DNA of 64,000 nt from Ridgeia piscesae (lineage: Eukaryota; Annelida; Polychaeta; Sabellida; Siboglinidae): the NCBI GenBank assembly GCA_025642075.2, contig JAODUO010000477.1, positions 488,501 through 552,500 on the forward strand, read 5' to 3'. Position numbers and translations under genes: made by a program. The notes under the pieces are model-generated. The model was not told the DNA's origin. It saw only the letters and a program-made list of their open reading frames with translations, and did not search any database. Of this stretch, positions 11,111 through 23,800 are shown one piece after another (position 1 is the first letter of the stretch; each line of letters begins with the position of its first letter).

Positions 11111-12401
11111 ATCATGGTCGTAATACTGTAAGCAGATAAGTAATTATAACACTTCTATAGGGCCTATATCTTTGTAAATTCAAGCTCAGAGGTGCCACAA
11201 ACACAATCATTTAGCGTAATCATAAATGAGGACAGGGAAGCGTTCAACAATTTATAAAGACCCCAATACAAAAATTATAACAAAGAACATTGGGAATAAG
11301 TGAAACTGGACACTGGGATGGAGCGAAAAAGAAGTGTCATGGCGTCTCACCTTACACCCCAAAGACGAGGTGAACAGAAAACAGCAAAGAACAAACGGAC
11401 AGACGGACGGACAGGCTGGCAGTGGTGGGGCGAGACAAGACCGGACCTGGGGCAACGTCCTTCCTAGCTGACCTAGACACTTGGCCATTCACTCAACCAG
11501 TGGACATGGACTGACCGCTGGGCAGACTGATCAGTTACCACCACCTGTGGACACGCAGAACCAAAGATGACCCATCAGGGTCTAACCAAGTACCTAGCAA
11601 CTGTCATCTCATGAATATTCTCACTCACAAGTTCATGAAATCTAAAAAATTAAATAGTTTGTACTGGTTCGAATTACTAGTGACCCACATTCGTGGTGTG
11701 GATGTTAATATTTTGAGCTTCAAAATCACCACCAGTAGCTGTTGGATTTAGTGGAGGTGACATGGTTGTTAAGACACTACCCACATACCCCGTTTGGATA
11801 TCCACAATTAGTGCCAATGTGGATATTCTTCCCAACAGGTGGTGCCACTGTTGTGATTTTCTCTGTGATGTATCAATATCGAAATATCCAAATTATATAC
11901 ATAATGTCCTCTGGTCTGAGGAACTTACAAACCTATGTGACTATGTTAGTTTGCATCATCCTTTCAATGGTGGACACAAATTTAGTCGCAATACCATCAC
12001 CAAGTCTGATCATTTTGTCATAAAAACACACTTTGTTGTATAAATTCCACACAATTACTTCTAGCATAATCACTGTGACAACATCTGTTATGACTACCAG
12101 CATGCTGTGTTTAACTTGAAAGGCTAGATATGCAATGTGTCACGTTGACTGAATGTAAGATTAAGCTTGCCATACAAAGAGAACAGTCAGAGTACTGTTT
12201 AAACAAACATGAGTCATTAAAACACACTTACGTCAAGTCATTATATAAAAACATAATGTGATATATCTGGTGTCTAACTGATCATAAAAACAAGTTTCTT
12301 GAGATTAACTATGTCCAGAATTTGAAGTAATTGATAGTACTTCTTTATGCGATTTTACGATAAAACAATCGGAATGTAACATTCAGCTGTACCAATATGG
12401 C
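11111..12401. other. Intergenic, nothing recognised
   Basis: This is AT-rich DNA with no convincing exon, RNA gene or repeat on either strand. The two ~93-codon plus-strand frames at 11742-12043 overlap each other and have no coding signature. Confidence 0.55.
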
Positions 12402-12674
12402 CTTATATAGAACCCTGTCCATTCGGCATTTGGATGCATGAAACCTGTTTTTTGGAAATGTCACTGAACTGGTGATGGACGGCTAAAAAATGAGGGGCAA
12501 AAATCTTTAAAATCATATATTTTGTCAATTATGCTTTGGAAATCGGTGTCACACATTTGTTTAGAGGTTATTTCAGGTCATAATACACATCTCAACTGGT
12601 GTGTATGTATGTGACTTAACATGCATGTGTTCACCACCAAATTTTGGACTGGCGACATTTTATCTTGCTCATGT
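12402..12674 (+). mobile_element. TTTGGATGGGTA MITE family copy, diverged
   Basis: It aligns in order with the 34.75-kb copy: GCATTTGGATG, GGAAATGTCACT, AAAAAATGAGGGGCAA, TTGTCAATTATGCTTTGGAA, CATCTCAACTGG and GACTTAACATGC. Its end (TTTTATCTTGCTC) runs directly into the next SINE, whose insertion replaced or followed the terminal repeat. Confidence 0.7.
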
Positions 12675-13012
12675 AGAGCGCAATGGCTCATGGGTAGAGC
12701 TTCGGACTCTTGACTACGAGAACCCGGGTTCGAATCCTGTGTTACGGTGTTAAAACCTTGAGCAAGTTCTTTCACTCTACATTTCTCCAGTTCACCCAGC
12801 TGTATAAGTGAGTGCCTGGCTATAGACAGTGGTGGATATGTGTACGAGCAGCCTTCGCGTATTAATTGTAGCATATGGCTGGATGCTTCCCAGAGAAGCC
12901 GAGATGGTGTCTGAGTGAACAGGTCTGTCAGGGAAGTAAAGTGTATAGCGCTTTGAATGGTCCTGAGGACTGGATACTGCGCTATATAAGAACTTGCTTT
13001 TGCCTTTATAAA
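12674..13012 (+). mobile_element. Full-length tRNA-derived SINE with GCGCTATATAAG tail
   Basis: The tRNA-like head has A-box TGGCTCATGGGTAGAGC and B-box GGTTCGAATCC, the internal Pol III promoter. The body contains TTCACCCAGCTGTATAAGTG, CTGGCTATAGACAGTGGTGG and CAGAGAAGCCGAGATGG. The tail is GTATAGCGCTTTGAATGGTC, then GCGCTATATAAGAACTTGC. A second copy lies inverted at 19.46-19.75 kb. Confidence 0.88.
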
Positions 13013-13768
13013 CACCTGCGTACCACACATTGACACACCTGTGTGGTTTGGTGTAGAACCTGAACAAAACAGCACAAGTGTGGGACAGAAACTAAACAGA
13101 GAAGGAGAGCACATATTGCATCTAGTCTTGCATGCAGGTCACATTCACCTTCCATTACAGAGGGTCCCCCACTAAAAGCCCTGACAAGTGCCTACATTGT
13201 GCATGCTCAAGAAAGATATTAAGAAACTTAACCCAACCCTCATAAGCTATAGAAACTCATCAAAGATCACGACACACTCCACACCGGTGAAATCATACTG
13301 CGATCTCAGCATCTGACAGGTGTTGTTACCTGGAAATATGAGGGGTCTATGCTACTACGACTGTATAAAATATCTCAACACCACTGTCCATACCACAATA
13401 TACACTGTGCAATATTTTGGTAACGGCCATTACTCTGTCATGTAACAAATGACATGTTACGCTGAAAACCGAGGTTTTATTTGTAAACTTATAAAATCTG
13501 TCCATTTGAATAAATTTAAGGTTTGTTGTTAGTGTGTATTCACAGTTTAAATAAACGTCTGAGTTTTGGCCTGTTTAAACTGTGAATAATAATAATAACT
13601 TCTATTGTGCCTAAATCCACTAATAGGTGTAAATTGACTTCACTAAGTTCTAAAGTATGAGGGCCCCTCATCTGTATACGGGTGTAGAGTGATTCATCTC
13701 AGACGAACATTCCTGTGCATGGAACAACAGCACAGCATTACATCATATACCTGATACTAAGGTATTGA
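13013..13768. other. Spacer before the 21-bp satellite, nothing recognised
   Basis: The sequence is AT-rich. A short inverted repeat is visible at 13541-13585 (CAGTTTAAATA..GTTTAAACTGTGAATA). No coding or RNA feature was seen. Confidence 0.5.
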
Positions 13769-16700
13769 AACACCACTGGGCCACAACACCGTTACTGTTG
13801 GCCACGACACTTTTACTGTTGGCCACAACACCGTTACTGTTGGCCACGACACCATTACTGTTGGCCACGCCACCATTACTGTTGGCCACGACACCGTTAC
13901 TGTTGGCCACAACACCGTTACTGTTGGCCATGCCACCATTACTGTTGGCCATGCCACCATTACTGTTGGCCACGACACTGTTACTGTTGGCCACGCCACC
14001 GTTACTGTTGGCCACGACACCGTTACTGTTGGCCACGACACCGTTACTGTTGGCCATGACACCATTACTGTTGGCCACAACACCTTACTGTTGGCCACTA
14101 CACCGTTACTGTTGGCCACAACACCATTACTTTGGCCAGACACCGTTACTGTTGGCTACACCGTTACTGTTGGCCACAACACCGTTACTGTTGGCCACAA
14201 CACCGTTACTGTTGGCCACAACACCGTTACTGTTGGCCACAACACCGTTACTGTTGGCCACAACACCGTTACTGTTGGCCACAACATCGTTACTGTTGGC
14301 CACAACACCGTTACTGTTGGCCACAACACTGTTACTGTTGGCCACAACACCGTTACTGTTGGCTGCAACACCGTTACTGTTGGCCACAACATGTTACTGT
14401 TGGCTGCAACACCGTTACTGTTGGCCACGACACGGTTACTGTTGGCTGCACACCGTTACTGTTACAACACGTTACTGTTGGCCACAACACCTTACTGTTG
14501 CAACACCGTTACTGTTGGCCACAACACCGTTACTGTTGGCCAACACCTTACTGTTGGCTGCACACCGTTACTGTTGGCCACAACATTCGTTACTGTTGGC
14601 CAACACCGTTACTGTTGGCCACGACAACACGTTACTGTTGGCTGCCAACACCGTTACTGTTGGCCACAACACCATTACTGTTGGCTGCAACACCGTTACT
14701 GTTGCCACAACATCGTTACTGTTGGCTGCAGACACCGTTACTGTTGGCCACACACCGTTACTGTTGGCACAACACCGTTACTGTTGGCCACAACACCATT
14801 ACTGTTGGCTGCACACCGTTACTGTTAGCCACAACATCTGTTCCCCTGTTGGCCATGACCACTCGATTACTGTTGGCCATGCACACCGTTACTGTTGGCC
14901 ACACACATTACTGTTGGCTGCACACCGTTACTGTTGGCCACGACACCGTTACTGTTGGATTGCCACGACACCGTTACTGTTGGCTGCACGTACTGTCCAC
15001 CATTACTGTTGGCCAACACCGTTACTGTTGCCAAACACCGTTACTGTTGGCCACAGTTACGTACCATGTTACTGTTGGCTGTACACTGTTACTGTTGCCA
15101 GACACCGTTACTGTTGGCCACGACACCGTTACTGTTGGCTGCAACACCGTTACTGTTGGCCATGACACCATTACTGTTGGCTGCAACACCGTTACTGTTG
15201 GCCACAACACCGTTACTGTTGGCTGCAACACCGTTACTGTTGGCCACGACACCGTTACTGTTGGCTGCAACACCGTTACTGTTGGCCACAGACACCATTA
15301 CTGTTGGCTGCAACACCGTTACTGTTGGCCACAACACCATTACTGTTGGCTGCAACACCGTTACTGTTAGCCATGACACCGTTACTGTTGGCTGCACACC
15401 GTTACTGTTGGCCACAACACCATTACTGTTGGCTGCAACACCGTTACTGTTAGCCATGACACCGTTACTGTTGGCTGCTACACCGTTACTGTTGGCCATG
15501 ACACCGTTACTGTTGGCTGCAACACCGTTACTGTTGGCTGCACACCGTTACTGTTGCCATGACACCTTACTGTTGGCTGCAACACCGTTACTGTTGGCCC
15601 GACACCGTTACTGTTGGCTGCAACACGTTTACTGTTGTGTCCACAACACCATTACTGTTAGTGCAACACCGTTACTGTTGGCTGCAACTTGACACCGTTA
15701 CTGTTGGCTGCAACACCGTTACTGTTGCCACAACACCGTTACTGTATGGCCACACACGTTACTGTTGGCCACAATCACCGTTACTGTTGGCCAACACCGT
15801 TACTGTTGGCCACAACACCATTACTGTTGGCTGCAACACCGTTACTGTTAGGGCGCAACCCAACACCGTTACTGTTGGCTGCTACACCAGTTACTGTTGG
15901 CCACAGACACCGTTACTGTTGGCCACAACACCGTTACTGTTGGCCACAACACCGTTACTGTTGGCCACGACACCGTTACTGTTGGCCACAACACCGTTAC
16001 TGTTGGCTGCAACACCGTTACTGTTGGCCACAACACCATTACTGTTGGCTGCAACACCGTTACTGTTGGCCACAACACTGTTACTGTTGGCCACAACACC
16101 GTTACTGTTGGCCACAACATTCACGTTACTGTTGGCTGCTAACACCGTTACTGTTGGCCACATACGATCGTTACTGTTGGCTGCAACACCGTTACTGTTG
16201 GCCACAACATTATGGCTGTACACTACTGTTGGCCACAACACCGTTACTGTTGGCTGCACACCGTTACTGTTGGCCACAACACCGTTACTGTTGGCTGCAA
16301 CACCGTTACTGTTAGAACTTTGGGCAAAACACCGTTACTGTTGGCCACAACATACTGTTAGCATGACCGTTACTGTTGGCTGCAACACCGTTACTGTTGG
16401 CCACAACACCGTTACTGTTGGCTGCAACACCGTTACTGTTGGCCACGACACCGTTACTGTTGGCCACAACACCGTTACTGTTGGCCACGACACCGTTACT
16501 GTTGGCCAAAACCGTTACTGTTGGCCACAACACCGTTACTGTTGGCTGCAACACCGTTACTGTTGGCCACAACACCGTTACTGTTGGCTGCAACACCGTT
16601 ACTGTTGGCTGCAACACCGTTACTGTTGGCCACGACACCGTTACTGTTGGCCACAACACCGTTACTGTTGGCCACGACACCATTACTGTTGGCTGCAACA

Positions 16701-17228
16701 CCGTTACTGTTGGCCACAACACCGTTACTGTTGGCTGCAACACCGTTACTGTTGGCTGCAACACCGTTACTGTTGGCCACAACATCGTTACTGTTGGCTG
16801 CTACACCGTTACTGTTGGCCACGACACCATTACTGTTGGCTGCAACACCGTTACTGTTGGCCACAACATCGTTACTGTTGGCTGCTACACCGTTACTGTT
16901 AGCCACAACACCATTACTGTTGGCCACAACACCGTTACTGTTAGTCATAACACTGTTACTGTTGGCTGCAACACCGTTACTGTGGGCCACAACACCGTTA
17001 CTGTTGGCTGCTACACCGTTATTGTTAGCCACAACACCATTACTGTTGGCACAACACCGTTACTGTTGGCCACAACACCGTTACTGTTAGCCAACACCGT
17101 TACTGTTGGCTGCTACACCGTTACTGTTAGCCACAACACCATTACTGTTGGCTGCTACACCGTTACTGTTAGCCACAAACCGTTACTGTTGGTCACAACA
17201 CCGTTACTGTTGGCCACAACACCATATT
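13769..17228. repeat. 21-bp tandem satellite, about 165 copies
   Basis: The unit core is CACCGTTACTGTTGGCCAC plus an AA spacer, 21 bp in total. There are two main subtypes, ending GGCCAC and GGCTGC. Up to about 14350 nearly all units are GGCCAC. Afterwards the two types often alternate, making a 42-bp dimer. Unit length is 7 codons, so long frames open in several frames (repeats TPLLLAT, HRYCWPQ and TVTVGHN on plus; ANSNGVV and WPTVTVL on minus). Frequent 1-2 bp deletions break each of them. I treat it as non-coding. Confidence 0.97.
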
Positions 17229-17230
17229 AA

Positions 17231-17566
17231 TACTAGTGGTGTATGAATAAACACACGAGAGAGGGTAAAGATAAGTGTAGTAAAGTTATCCACAAACCTT
17301 TAAAGATATGGAAAATGCCTAAACTTAAAAGAATACGGTGTAACCATTTAAAAATATAAAGTGATCAAATTTAAGTGTCTTAATTACTAAATGGCTATCA
17401 AATTACTTTATAGAGTTATCCTCTCCTTTTCAAGCACAAAACCATCTACGTAAACTCACCTATTTAAACTAAATGTCATTTGATTCAACTAGATCTAAGT
17501 TGGTTTCTGTATGATCGTTTCTCAGTGCCGGACCTTAATCCAGTGGCTGGGATGGCTATTTGGTGT
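17231..17566. other. Spacer, nothing recognised
   Basis: AT-rich spacer between the 21-bp satellite and the MULE remnant. Confidence 0.5.
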
Positions 17567-18376
17567 CTTCCCATTACAACTACTTCCCAGTATAGCTACT
17601 TTTTATTCCCATTACAACTACTACCCCAGGGTAATTAAGTTTGACCGTTGAACTAGTCCCATTATAGCTACTTTTCTATTTCTCCGTTTCACAATGTAAC
17701 AAGGTAAGGGAGCATTAACTATTTCATCTCCATCCAGCTGACGTCCATGAGGGGTGGACGGCTTTGATGTGTGTCCCACTGAGGAATTTCCACAACTGAT
17801 AACTTTTAATAAGTACTTTGTGGAGACATGGCTTGGTGATGATTCAAAGATCTCCACGGACATGTGGAATGTCTACACAGAAACTGACAAATGAACAAAC
17901 AACCATGTTGAGGGATGGAATTTTAAGTTTGCAAAAGTGGTGGGGAAACACCATCCCAACATCTTCCAGTTCATGGTTGCTCAACATGATGCTGCTGCCC
18001 ACCACCAAAAAACAAAAATAATTGATGACTCATTAATTTTGGACAACTGCAATTCTGTACTCTGGACAATTAACATAGCTGTCCTTAAAAAAATGTTTTG
18101 CACACATGTTTTATGGTATATTTTCCATTTCAAATAACTGACAGTTACATTTATATACATATATCATTCTTATGACTTTTAAAATGTGTCCTTCATTGAT
18201 ACATTTCATGTAGAAATCTTACAATAATCTAAAATAGTTAATGCTCCCTCTTGCTGTCCCCTCCAGAATTGTGTAATTAATAAGTAATTATAACGGGACT
18301 AGCTTCCCTGTCAAACTTAACGAGTAGCTATAATGGGGAAAACGTAGCTATAACAGGAAGTAGATATAACGGGAAG
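17567..18376 (+). mobile_element. Mutator-like (MULE) element remnant with ~110-bp TIRs
   Basis: The left end (17567-17675) and right end (18268-18376) are inverted copies. CTTCCCATTACAACTACTTC matches the complement of GTAGATATAACGGGAAG, and both continue through TTAAGTTTGAC and CTAGTCCC. Each TIR is made of repeated CCCRTTATARCTAC sub-blocks. Between them lies a transposase C-terminal relic. Long TIRs plus this domain indicate a MULE. At 810 bp it cannot be autonomous. I saw no clear target-site duplication. Confidence 0.75.
17862..18050 (+). pseudogene. MULE transposase C-terminal fragment
   Basis: The frame reads MWNVYTETDK, a TGA stop, then TNNHVEGWNFKFAKVVGKHH and PNIFQFMVAQ. The pattern T-N-N-x-V/C-E-G-W-N-x-x-F/L-x-x-x-V-G-x-x-H-P-N/S-I matches the end of MULE-type transposases as I know the family. 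The stop codon and short length mark it as a relic within the inverted-repeat element. Confidence 0.65.
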
Positions 18377-19165
18377 CATGTGTGACATAATGCGGCATAT
18401 GCTGGCCTTACTTACATAACCCATTCAGAAGTGAAATAGCTGGTCTAGGTCTGTTACATAGTTGACTGTTACTAACAACTGGATATACGGGTAAGTTCAC
18501 AGGTTGGCAACCCCTTTAGCATGTTGACACTTGTACTTTTTAGAATAATTGCATTCCATATAAAATGATCCACTGTACTTTGTAGATATACTGGTACCAG
18601 TCAGAAAAGGAGCTCTGATGTCACAAGTTTTGTCGTTGTAAGTTTGTTCTGGCTTTGGACATAGAAACCGGACAGGGTAACATTGTTTTTAGTGCTAAGC
18701 AAGCTGCGAAGGAAACATGCTTTCTATTTCAACATTCAAATTAATTATGTTGTAAACAAACTTTCATGTTGGTAACCACTTTGAAGTGATGATTTTAGGC
18801 ATCTAAAATTCACATTTAAAAAAATAACCAGTCTTTGACTACAAAATGATAGATGTATATAAAAAATATTGTAATTAATTCTTTAAATTGCCATACTTAA
18901 AATACAAGTCATTCAACTAGAACTGACCCATTGCTTGTCATATGACGGGGAAATACTGATATGTAAACAACACCATGCACTTTCAATCTGACACATTTAA
19001 CTTAATTATGGCAGCAACACTGTAAGTGTACTCTATTTTAAAACTACATTTTAATGGTCCTATAAAGTTGTAATGGTATTTGCAGTGTACTTCAAACACA
19101 AAATAGGTGAATTCAGCCCACATCACAAAGCCGTCAAGTTCAACTTCGCAATTACAGTGACATAC
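18377..19165. other. Spacer, nothing recognised
   Basis: AT-rich sequence downstream (on minus) of the candidate exon at 19166-19284. No feature supported. Confidence 0.5.
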
Positions 19166-19284
19166 CTCAGTGATTCGCTGTGTGAAAACGACACGTTCGT
19201 GGAAGTAGCACGTGAACACAAGTACACACGTGCAGAAAACCAACAGCCAGCACCATCTGGTGTTGACATAGAGGGTCTTTGAAT
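19166..19284 (-). CDS. Candidate exon encoding a membrane anchor or signal segment
   Basis: The acceptor is GGTCTTTCAG before ATTCAAAG and the donor is ACTGAG|GTATGT. The 39-codon frame reads SKTLYVNTRW, then the strongly hydrophobic WLLVFCTCVLVFTCYF, then HERVVFTQRITE. This looks like a type II signal-anchor or targeting segment. It ends in phase 0, which fits exon 1 of the NUDT9-like gene (phase 0 start) 12 kb downstream on the same strand. It could instead belong to an unrelated membrane enzyme. The protein is not recognised. Confidence 0.4.
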
Positions 19285-19457
19285 CTGAAAGACCAAACAA
19301 TGAAATCGTTATTGTAATGACGGTTTGTAACCATATTTCTTATAATCAACTCTGTAATATAATATATTAAAAAATATGAGTCAGCAACATTTGCAGTAGC
19401 CATGGACACAGGATGTAATAAGGATATGGTAACATTCTGATTTATGTATGTATAATT

Positions 19458-19750
19458 GTAAGGTTAAGTTCTTATATAGCACAGTATCCAATCCTCAGGA
19501 CTGCTCAAAGCGCTTTACACTTTACTTCCCTGTTCAATCAAACACCTTCTCAACTTCTCTGGGAAACATCCAGCCATATGATAGAATTAATGCGCGAAGG
19601 CTGCTCAATGCTCATACGCATATCCACCACTGTCTATAGCCAGGTACTCATTTATACAGCTGAGTGAACTGGGGCAATGTAGAGTGATTCGAACCCGGGT
19701 CATCTTAGTCGAGAGTCTGAAGCTCTACCCCTGAACCATTGTGCTCTAAC
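19458..19750 (-). mobile_element. tRNA-derived SINE, inverted copy
   Basis: The reverse complement has a head with GGGTTCGAAT B-box, AGTGAACTGGGGCAATGTAG in place of the usual body start, then CTGGCTATAGACAGTGGTGG, TCCCAGAGAAG, AAAGCGCTTTGAGCAGTCC and a GCTATATAAGAACTT tail. It is the same family as 12674-13012. Confidence 0.88.
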
Positions 19751-20043
19751 AAATTGTATTAATCAGTTGTAACTGATTACTCACACACATTACAGAGTGA
19801 AAGTAAATATTGGTCCAGGGTCCAACTGGCTGTAACATGTATTTACATAATATTTTATGTCCATATTGAGCCATCAGCTTTTTTAATTTACATATTTCCA
19901 CCCAGTGTAATATAATTTTAATAACATTTTATATTTACTAAAATTTAGATATTATATATTTACTAAAACGTATATTTTTATTATATATATACATATTACA
20001 TATGAATGAATACATAATAATATACATACATACATATATGTAT

Positions 20044-20101
<58 letters not shown>

Positions 20102-20880
20102 ATGTATATATAATATAATTATACTATATATATAATGTAAAAAATTGTACAGTAATAACACCAAATATGTACATAAAATACAGTTTATATTATTATATAA
20201 ATAATCACTGTAACTACTTACAAACTATACAGACTCACAACACTGAGTTCTGGCCACAATATTGACAACCCGATACACCAGACATCAACACAGCACAACC
20301 ACCAAAACATAGCATAACCACCTGCCACAGCCACAGCCACCACCACCAGTCAATAACACTTGTCCATATGTACTTAAAATGCCAGCATCTAAACCCATCT
20401 TCGGTGCTTCCACTTCTTAGACCAACCCACACAGCCTGTGACAAACACCCTGTCCCCTCGGACCACTGTCACTGCTACTCCTCAACAAGTGTCCAGCTGT
20501 TGACGCAAACGTGCCACGTTGTCTGTCATGTGTGTGCACGCGCATAACAAAAAAATATGGTAAAATGCCAGCAGCTGAGGCGGCCGACGGTAGACTTGTG
20601 CACAGTTGGCACTATGTTTTACACAGCACCACGCTCTGTGACAAGCTCTTATTATCTTGTCGCGTGTCTGCAGCTAATTAATCATGCACCACCTATGAAG
20701 TCCATGCGTGCCACGGTCTCAACACCGGGTGGCTGGTTAAATCTCCACAATTGATATTTTTATTGTAATTCACCCCAATCATTGTTCATAATTTCTGAAT
20801 TAATTACCTCAGCCTTCTTCAGTTTAGTCCTGTTTACAAGTTCAAGACTGTCACATAAGAAGCAGTTGATTTGTTTGTAG
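19751..20880. other. AT-rich spacer with (AT)n
   Basis: It contains (AT)25 at 20048-20098 within a wider AT-rich tract (19960-20150). It ends in a mixed-composition stretch (20230-20750) without convincing exons. Confidence 0.6.
20048..20098. repeat. (AT)n microsatellite
   Basis: About 25 uninterrupted AT units. Confidence 0.97.
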
Positions 20881-20885
20881 TTGTA

Positions 20886-23800
20886 GTGGTTGTAGCCATA
20901 CAGACACACTTATAAGCTGTCTGATCAAGTGTCCTGGTTGTAGCCATACAGACACACTTGTAAGCTGTCTGATCAAGTGTCCTGGTTGTAGCCATACAAA
21001 CACAATTATAAGCTGTCTCATCAAATGTCCTGGTTGTAGCCATACAAACACACTTATAAGCTGTCTCATCAAATGTCCTGGTTGTAGCCATACAAACACA
21101 CTTATAAGCTGTCTGATCAAATGTCCTGGTTGTAGCCATACAGACACACTTATAAGCTGTCTCATCAAATGTCCTGGTTGTAGCCATACAAACACACTTA
21201 TAAGCTGTCTGATCAAATGTCCTGGTTGTAGCCATACAGACACACTTATAAGCTGTCTGATCAAGTGTCCTGGTTGTAGTCATACAAACACACCTATAAA
21301 CTATCTGATCAAGTGTCCTGGTTGTAGCCATACAAACACACTTATAAGCTGTCTGATCAAGTGTCCTGGTTGTAGCCATACAGACACACTTGTAAGCTGT
21401 CTGATCAAGTGTCCTGGTTGTAGTCATACAAACACACCTATAAACTATCTGATCAAGTGTCCTGGTTGTAGCCGTACAAACACACTTGTAAGCTGTCTGA
21501 TCAAGTGTCCTGGTTGTAGCCATACAAACACACTTGTAAGCTGTCTGATCAAGTGTCCTGGTTGTAGCCATACAAACACACTTGTAAGCTGTCTGATCAA
21601 GTGTCCTGGTTGTAGCCATACAGACACACCTATAAACTATCTGATCAAGTGTCCTGGTTGTAGCCATACAAACACACTTGTAAGCTGTCTGATCAAGTGT
21701 CCTGGTTGTAGCCATACAGACACACCTATAAGCTGTCTGATCAAGTGTCCTGGTTGTAGTCATACAAACACACCTATAAACTATCTGATCAAGTGTCCTG
21801 GTTGTAGCCGTACAAACACACTTGTAAGCTGTCTGATCAAGTGTCCTGGTTGTAGCCATACAAACACACTTGTAAGCTGTCTGATCAAGTGTCCTGGTTG
21901 TAGCCATACAAACACACTTGTAAGCTGTCTGATCAAGTGTCCTGGTTGTAGCCATACAGACACACCTATAAACTATCTGATCAAGTGTCCTGGTTGTAGC
22001 CATACAAACACACTTGTAAGCTGTCTGATCAAGTGTCCTGGTTGTAGCCATACAGACACACCTATAAGCTGTCTGATCAAGTGTCCTGGTTGTAGCCATA
22101 CAGACACACTTGTAAGCTGTCTGATCAAGTGTCCTGGTTGTAGCCATACAGACACACTTATAAGCTGTCTGATCAAGTGTCCTGGTTGTAGCCATACAGA
22201 CACACTTGTAAGCTGTCTGATCAAGTGTCCTGGTTGTAGCCATACAGACACACTTGTAAGCTGTCTGATCAAGTGTCCTGGTTGTAGCCATACAGACACA
22301 CTTATAAGCTGTCTGATCAAGTGTCCTGGTTGTAGCCATACAAACACACTTGTAAGCTGTCTGATCAAGTGTCCTGGTTGTAGCCATACAGACACACTTA
22401 TAAGCTGTCTGATCAAGTGTCCTGGTTGTAGCCATACAGACACACTTGTAAGCTGTCTGATCAAGTGTCCTGGTTGTAGCCATACAAACACACTTGTAAG
22501 CTGTCTGATCAAGTGTCCTGGTTGTAGCCATACAAACACACTTGTAAGCTGTCTGATCAAGTGTCCTGGTTGTAGCCATACAAACACACTTGTAAGCTGT
22601 CTGATCAAGTGTCCTGGTTGTAGCCATACAAACACACTTGTAAGCTGTCTGATCAAGTGTCCTGGTTGTAGCCATACAGACACACTTGTAAGCTGTCTGA
22701 TCAAGTGTCCTGGTTGTAGCCATACAAACACACTTGTAAGCTGTCTGATCAAGTGTCCTGGTTGTAGCCATACAGAACACACTTGTAAGCTGTCTGATCA
22801 AGTGTCCTGGTTGTAGCCATACAAACACACTTGTAAGCTGTCTGATCAAGTGTCCTGGTTGTAGCCATACAAACACACTTGTAAGCTGTCTGATCAAGTG
22901 TCCTGGTTATAGCCATACAAACACACTTGTAAGCTGTCTGATCAAGTGTCCTGGTTGTAGCCATACAAACACACTTGTAAGCTGTCTGATCAAGTGTCCT
23001 GGTTGTAGCCATACAAACACACTTGTAAGCTGTCTGATCAAGTGTCCTGGTTGTAGCCATACAAACACACTTGTAAGCTGTCTGATCAAGTGTCCTGGTT
23101 GTAGCCATACAAACACACTTGCAAGCTGTCTGATCAAGTGTCCTGGTTGTAGCCATACAAACACACTTGTAAGCTGTCTGATCAAGTGTCCTGGTTGTAG
23201 CCATACAAACACACTTGTAAGCTGTCTGATCAAGTGTCCTGGTTATAGCCATACAAACACACTTGTAAGCTGTCTGATCAAGTGTCCTGGTTGTAGCCAT
23301 ACAAACACACTTGTAAGCTGTCTGATCAAGTATCCTGGTTGTAGCCATACAAACACAATTGCAAGCTGTCTGATCAAGTGTCCTGGTTGTAGCCATACAA
23401 ACACACTTGTAAGCTGTCTGATCAAGTGTCCTGGTTGTAGCCATACAAACACACTTGTAAGCTGTCTGATCAAGTGTCCTGGTTGTAGCCATACAAACAC
23501 ACTTGTAAGCTGTCTGATCAAGTGTCCTGGTTGTAGCCATACAAACACACTTGTAAGCTGTCTGATCAAGTGTCCTGGTTGTAGCCATACAAACACACTT
23601 GTAAGCTGTCTGATCAAGTGTCCTGGTTGTAGCCATACAAACACACTTGTAAGCTGTCTGATCAAGTGTCCTGGTTGTAGCCATACAAACACACTTGTAA
23701 GCTGTCTGATCAAGTGTCCTGGTTGTAGCCATACAAACACACTTGTAAGCTGTCTGATCAAGTGTCCTGGTTGTAGCCATACAAACACACTTGTAAGCTG

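Noticed and set aside
12690..12750. A functional tRNA gene
   Set aside because: It has A and B boxes but leads directly into a SINE body and does not fold as a full cloverleaf. It is a SINE head.
13765..17230. Long leucine-rich (LLLAT) and CWPQ repeat frames
   Set aside because: By-products of the 21-bp satellite. They switch frame at many single-base deletions and have no unique ends.
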